The notes beneath the pieces are model-generated. The model did not search any database. It saw only the letters and a program-made list of their open reading frames with translations, and was not told where the DNA came from. A stretch of DNA of 10,463 nucleotides from Prochlorococcus sp. AG-363-L02. GTDB taxonomy: Bacteria; Cyanobacteriota; Cyanobacteriia; PCC-6307; Cyanobiaceae. Where the stretch lies: contig QCFP01000025.1 in NCBI GenBank assembly GCA_003280185.1, positions 1-10,463 of the forward strand, written 5' to 3'. Every line of letters starts with the position of its first letter. The stretch's first letter is position 1. Both the position numbers and the translations under genes were made by a program. Below, piece after piece: positions 8,580 to 10,463 of the stretch.

Positions 8580-9419
8580 TTAATAAGGTCCGAAGGTACT
8601 AGCACATTTTGAACCACAATATGCTCCAAGGCTGATTGCTTTTTCAATATTCCAATTTGCCGCCAGGCCTGCAGTAACACCTGCTGCAAAGCTGTCACCA
8701 CATCCATAAGCATTGACGACATTGTTCTTTAATGGAAATGCTTCGTATCGACCTAAAGGCCAAACTTCTCCACCTGAAGCACCTTCTGTAGATATATGGA
8801 GCTTTGGTTCAGGGCTTAGTATGTTTCTAGCTATTTTTTCATCCGGGTCTTTTCCACTACCAATTAATGCATCTATTTGAATATTTGCTTCTCTAATTGT
8901 TTGTAATCCTGTACGTGGTGTTACTGCAAGTAAATTAGCATTACGACATTTCTTTAGTCCTTCAGAATCTGTAGCGGTTACAAAAATACCATCGTAGTTT
9001 TTAAGCATTTCCCATGGTAAATTGTCGCGACCAAGTGGCTGAAGTCTTTTTCCTATAACTGTTATTGCTCTTTCTCCAGCTTCATCGATTATGCTGATCG
9101 CCCGTCTTGTTGGTTCTTTTTTCCAGGAAACATGGACAGTTAATCCCAGCCCTGTAAGTCGTTTAATTGCAATTTCTCCAAGAGAATCTTTACCGAGGGC
9201 TGTAAAAAAATCGACATGACCTTGATTTAAATTGACTAGTTGTGCTGCAACAACTGCTCCTCCACCAGCTGGTTCTTCAAGAAAATTCTTTGCATGATTA
9301 ATAATACCTGCTTGAGGTAATTTATTAACAGATACAAATGTTACCCACTCGACATGACCAATAACTGCAAGCTTTAACTTTGGTAGGCGAGGTAAATCTT
9401 TGAAGTCCCATCTTTTCAT
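8580..9419 (-). CDS. PfkB-family carbohydrate kinase, substrate unknown
   Basis: A ribokinase/PfkB-fold kinase phosphorylating an unidentified sugar or nucleoside. With the start at 9419 it has 279 residues. Signatures are GHVEWVTFVSV (21-31), the glycine-rich lid and substrate region EEPAGGGAVVAAQL (48-61), FFTALGKDSLGE (71-82), RRAISIIDEAGERAITV (105-121) and the C-terminal ATP and catalytic motif NAYGCGDSFAAG (236-247), where Asp242 is the general base. The usual first Asp of this motif (DTxGAGD) is Asn236. The frame extends to an ATG at 9446 (nine more residues), but that codon overlaps a TATAAT -10 candidate, and MKRWDFKDLPRLP is the likelier N terminus. It lies downstream of argJ with about 255 bases between, so it probably has its own promoter. 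Confidence 0.88.
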   Translation of the reverse strand: MKRWDFKDLPRLPKLKLAVIGHVEWVTFVSVNKLPQAGIINHAKNFLEEPAGGGAVVAAQLVNLNQGHVDFFTALGKDSLGEIAIKRLTGLGLTVHVSWKKEPTRRAISIIDEAGERAITVIGKRLQPLGRDNLPWEMLKNYDGIFVTATDSEGLKKCRNANLLAVTPRTGLQTIREANIQIDALIGSGKDPDEKIARNILSPEPKLHISTEGASGGEVWPLGRYEAFPLKNNVVNAYGCGDSFAAGVTAGLAANWNIEKAISLGAYCGSKCASTFGPY

Positions 9420-9444
9420 TTTAAGGATGTAATAGCACTGATAC

Positions 9445-9450
9445 ATTATA
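9445..9450 (-). promoter_or_regulatory. candidate -10 element of the PfkB kinase gene
   Basis: On the minus strand the bases read TATAAT, a perfect -10 hexamer. Transcription would begin near 9437, giving a leader of about 18 bases before the ATG at 9419. No TTGACA-like -35 lies at the right distance, but -35 boxes are often absent in these bacteria. The call rests on one hexamer in AT-rich DNA. Confidence 0.35.
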
Positions 9451-9473
9451 TACTTTTTTATTTGCTATTTTTA

Positions 9474-9497
9474 TGTAGTATAGTCCGCATTACTACA
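9474..9497. repeat. 7-bp perfect inverted repeat with a 10-base loop
   Basis: TGTAGTA (9474-9480) and TACTACA (9491-9497) are exact reverse complements around a 10-base loop. The centre lies about 38 bases upstream of the candidate -10 of the kinase gene, in the region where -35 to -60 operators sit. No T-run follows on either strand, so an operator is more likely than an intrinsic terminator. Confidence 0.5.
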
Positions 9498-9550
9498 GGT
9501 ATAACAATTAAAATTCAGTCATATCAATAGATCTCAAGGAAGCGGTTACT

Positions 9551-9570
9551 GTTTTATTGGTGTTTTATTT
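9551..9570. repeat. direct repeat, copy 1 (two TTTTATT units 11 bases apart)
   Basis: GTTTTATTGGTGTTTTATTT matches copy 2 at 9611-9630 in 19 of 20 bases. Each copy itself contains GTTTTATT twice with an 11-base period, about one helical turn. A shared AGTCATATC stands before each copy (9517-9525 and 9593-9601). It lies in the non-coding gap between argJ and the kinase gene. Confidence 0.6.
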
Positions 9571-9610
9571 TTAAAGGATACTCCTAAAACCTAGTCATAT
9601 CGACATCACC

Positions 9611-9630
9611 GTTTTATTAGTGTTTTATTT
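9611..9630. repeat. direct repeat, copy 2 (two TTTTATT units 11 bases apart)
   Basis: GTTTTATTAGTGTTTTATTT differs from copy 1 by a single base and starts 60 bases after it. The nearest gene is argJ, whose stop codon is 45 bases away. The rest of the gap (9447-9674) holds no reading frame that I can support. Confidence 0.6.
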
Positions 9631-9674
9631 AAACAAATCATCGCTCTAATCAATTGCACTGCAACGGATCTTAA

Positions 9675-10463
9675 CTACGTTGTGTAATCGGCATTGATAG
9701 ATATATAATCTTTACTTAAATCACATCCCCAGCACACGCCTCTACCTAATCCACTTCCAACAATTAAATCTATTTTAACAATCTCATTCTCATGAGTATT
9801 ACCTTTCATTCTTTTTGCAATGTATTCGCTACATCCCGCTTTCTTAAATTTAATAGCGTTACCATTTTGAATTATTTGGTATGGGCCTAACCAAAGTGAA
9901 AGTCTTTTTACTTCGATACCGACACCTGCTCTTCCTATAGCAGCAATTATCCTTCCCCAATTGGGATCCTTGCCATGGATTGCTGTTTTAACTAATGCAG
10001 ATGAGCAAATAGTTTTGGCAATTTTTCTTGCTTGTTGATCATCATGAGTTCCTTTGACTTCAACCTCGATTAGACAAGATGCTCCCTCTCCATCTCTTGC
10101 GATTTTTTTTGCTAGTTCCTGAGCTGCTAGTGTCAATCCTTCTTCAAGGTAGGTTAAGTGTTTGCTATTAAATTTTTCCCCAGCTGAAAAGGCGAGAAAT
10201 GTGTCATTTGTACTTGTATCACCGTCTACCGTTATGGAATTGAAGGATTTTTCAGCAACTTTTTGGATTAGTTGTTTCCAACTTTCATGTTCTAAACTTA
10301 CATCACACGTTATATATGCAAGCATTGTAGCCATATTTGGATGTATCATCCCTGACCCCTTTGCCATTCCACCAATGCGAATTATTTGCCCGTCTATTTC
10401 TCCTTCATAAGCAATTTGCTTCGTAACTAAATCTGTAGTAATTATTGCTTCCGCTGCGTTTTC
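9675..10463 (-). CDS. argJ: glutamate N-acetyltransferase / N-acetylglutamate synthase ArgJ, C-terminal part (cut by window edge)
   Basis: ArgJ moves the acetyl group from N-acetylornithine to glutamate in the cyclic arginine pathway; bifunctional forms also use acetyl-CoA. The 262 residues present lack roughly the first 150 of a protein of about 410. The frame is open from the window edge, starting ENAAEAIITTDL, so the Met at 10367 is internal. The self-cleavage site is visible in KGSGMIHPNMATMLA: the chain is cut before the Thr encoded at 10326-10328, which becomes the N-terminal nucleophile of the beta subunit. Also typical are DGDTSTNDT, ARDGEGAS, AIHGKDPNWGRIIAAIGRAG and the C-terminal INADYTT. 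Both the nucleophile and the C terminus are intact, so the protein should be active. A gap of about 255 bases separates it from the kinase gene downstream. Confidence 0.97.
   Translation of the reverse strand, partial: ENAAEAIITTDLVTKQIAYEGEIDGQIIRIGGMAKGSGMIHPNMATMLAYITCDVSLEHESWKQLIQKVAEKSFNSITVDGDTSTNDTFLAFSAGEKFNSKHLTYLEEGLTLAAQELAKKIARDGEGASCLIEVEVKGTHDDQQARKIAKTICSSALVKTAIHGKDPNWGRIIAAIGRAGVGIEVKRLSLWLGPYQIIQNGNAIKFKKAGCSEYIAKRMKGNTHENEIVKIDLIVGSGLGRGVCWGCDLSKDYISINADYTT

Noticed and set aside
8550..8582. Weak hairpins (TTCAA-ATA-TTGAA and AAGAA/TTCTT) between the convergent genes, near a T-run
   Set aside because: Stems of five mostly A/T pairs are too weak to call an intrinsic terminator, although the location between convergent genes is suitable.

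Overview
The window looks like a chromosomal segment of a marine picocyanobacterium, most likely a low-GC Prochlorococcus. This rests on the AT-rich composition, the compact arrangement of housekeeping genes with short gaps, and protein sequences that read like cyanobacterial forms. The strain assignment is inference; no search was run. There is no sign of phage, transposon, CRISPR or a gene island.

Left part (1-4038, minus strand). Three genes run gcvT, aspS, pyrG: the glycine-cleavage T protein, aspartyl-tRNA synthetase, and the first 314 codons of CTP synthase (cut by the window edge). Gaps of 44 and 73 bases suggest co-transcription. Divergent from gcvT, on the plus strand, lies a small cysteine-rich protein (4177-4434) with a very good ribosome binding site and a GTG start.

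Middle part (4506-7632, minus strand). A second closely spaced row reads DUF2227-type membrane protein, mazG, speE, speB (gaps 54, 30 and 25 bases). SpeB and SpeE are successive steps of polyamine synthesis: agmatine to putrescine plus urea, then putrescine to spermidine. MazG is a house-cleaning nucleotide pyrophosphohydrolase.

Right-middle (7688-8535, plus strand). A tRNA-Val(UAC) is followed by a HesB/IscA-like reading frame interrupted by one in-frame TGA. The frame is open on both sides and all three family cysteines are kept. A small predicted membrane peptide with a very basic tail comes next.

Right part (8580-10463, minus strand). A PfkB-family sugar kinase lies downstream of argJ (3' part only, cut by the window edge). 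They are separated by about 255 bases carrying a 7-bp inverted repeat, a plausible -10 element, and two copies of a 20-base repeat built from TTTTATT units spaced 11 bases apart.

Most of the window is ordinary core metabolism. The places worth a second look are the interrupted HesB-like gene, the cysteine-rich small protein, the repeat-bearing gap between argJ and the kinase, and several smaller sequence oddities. I see no convincing new multi-gene system.
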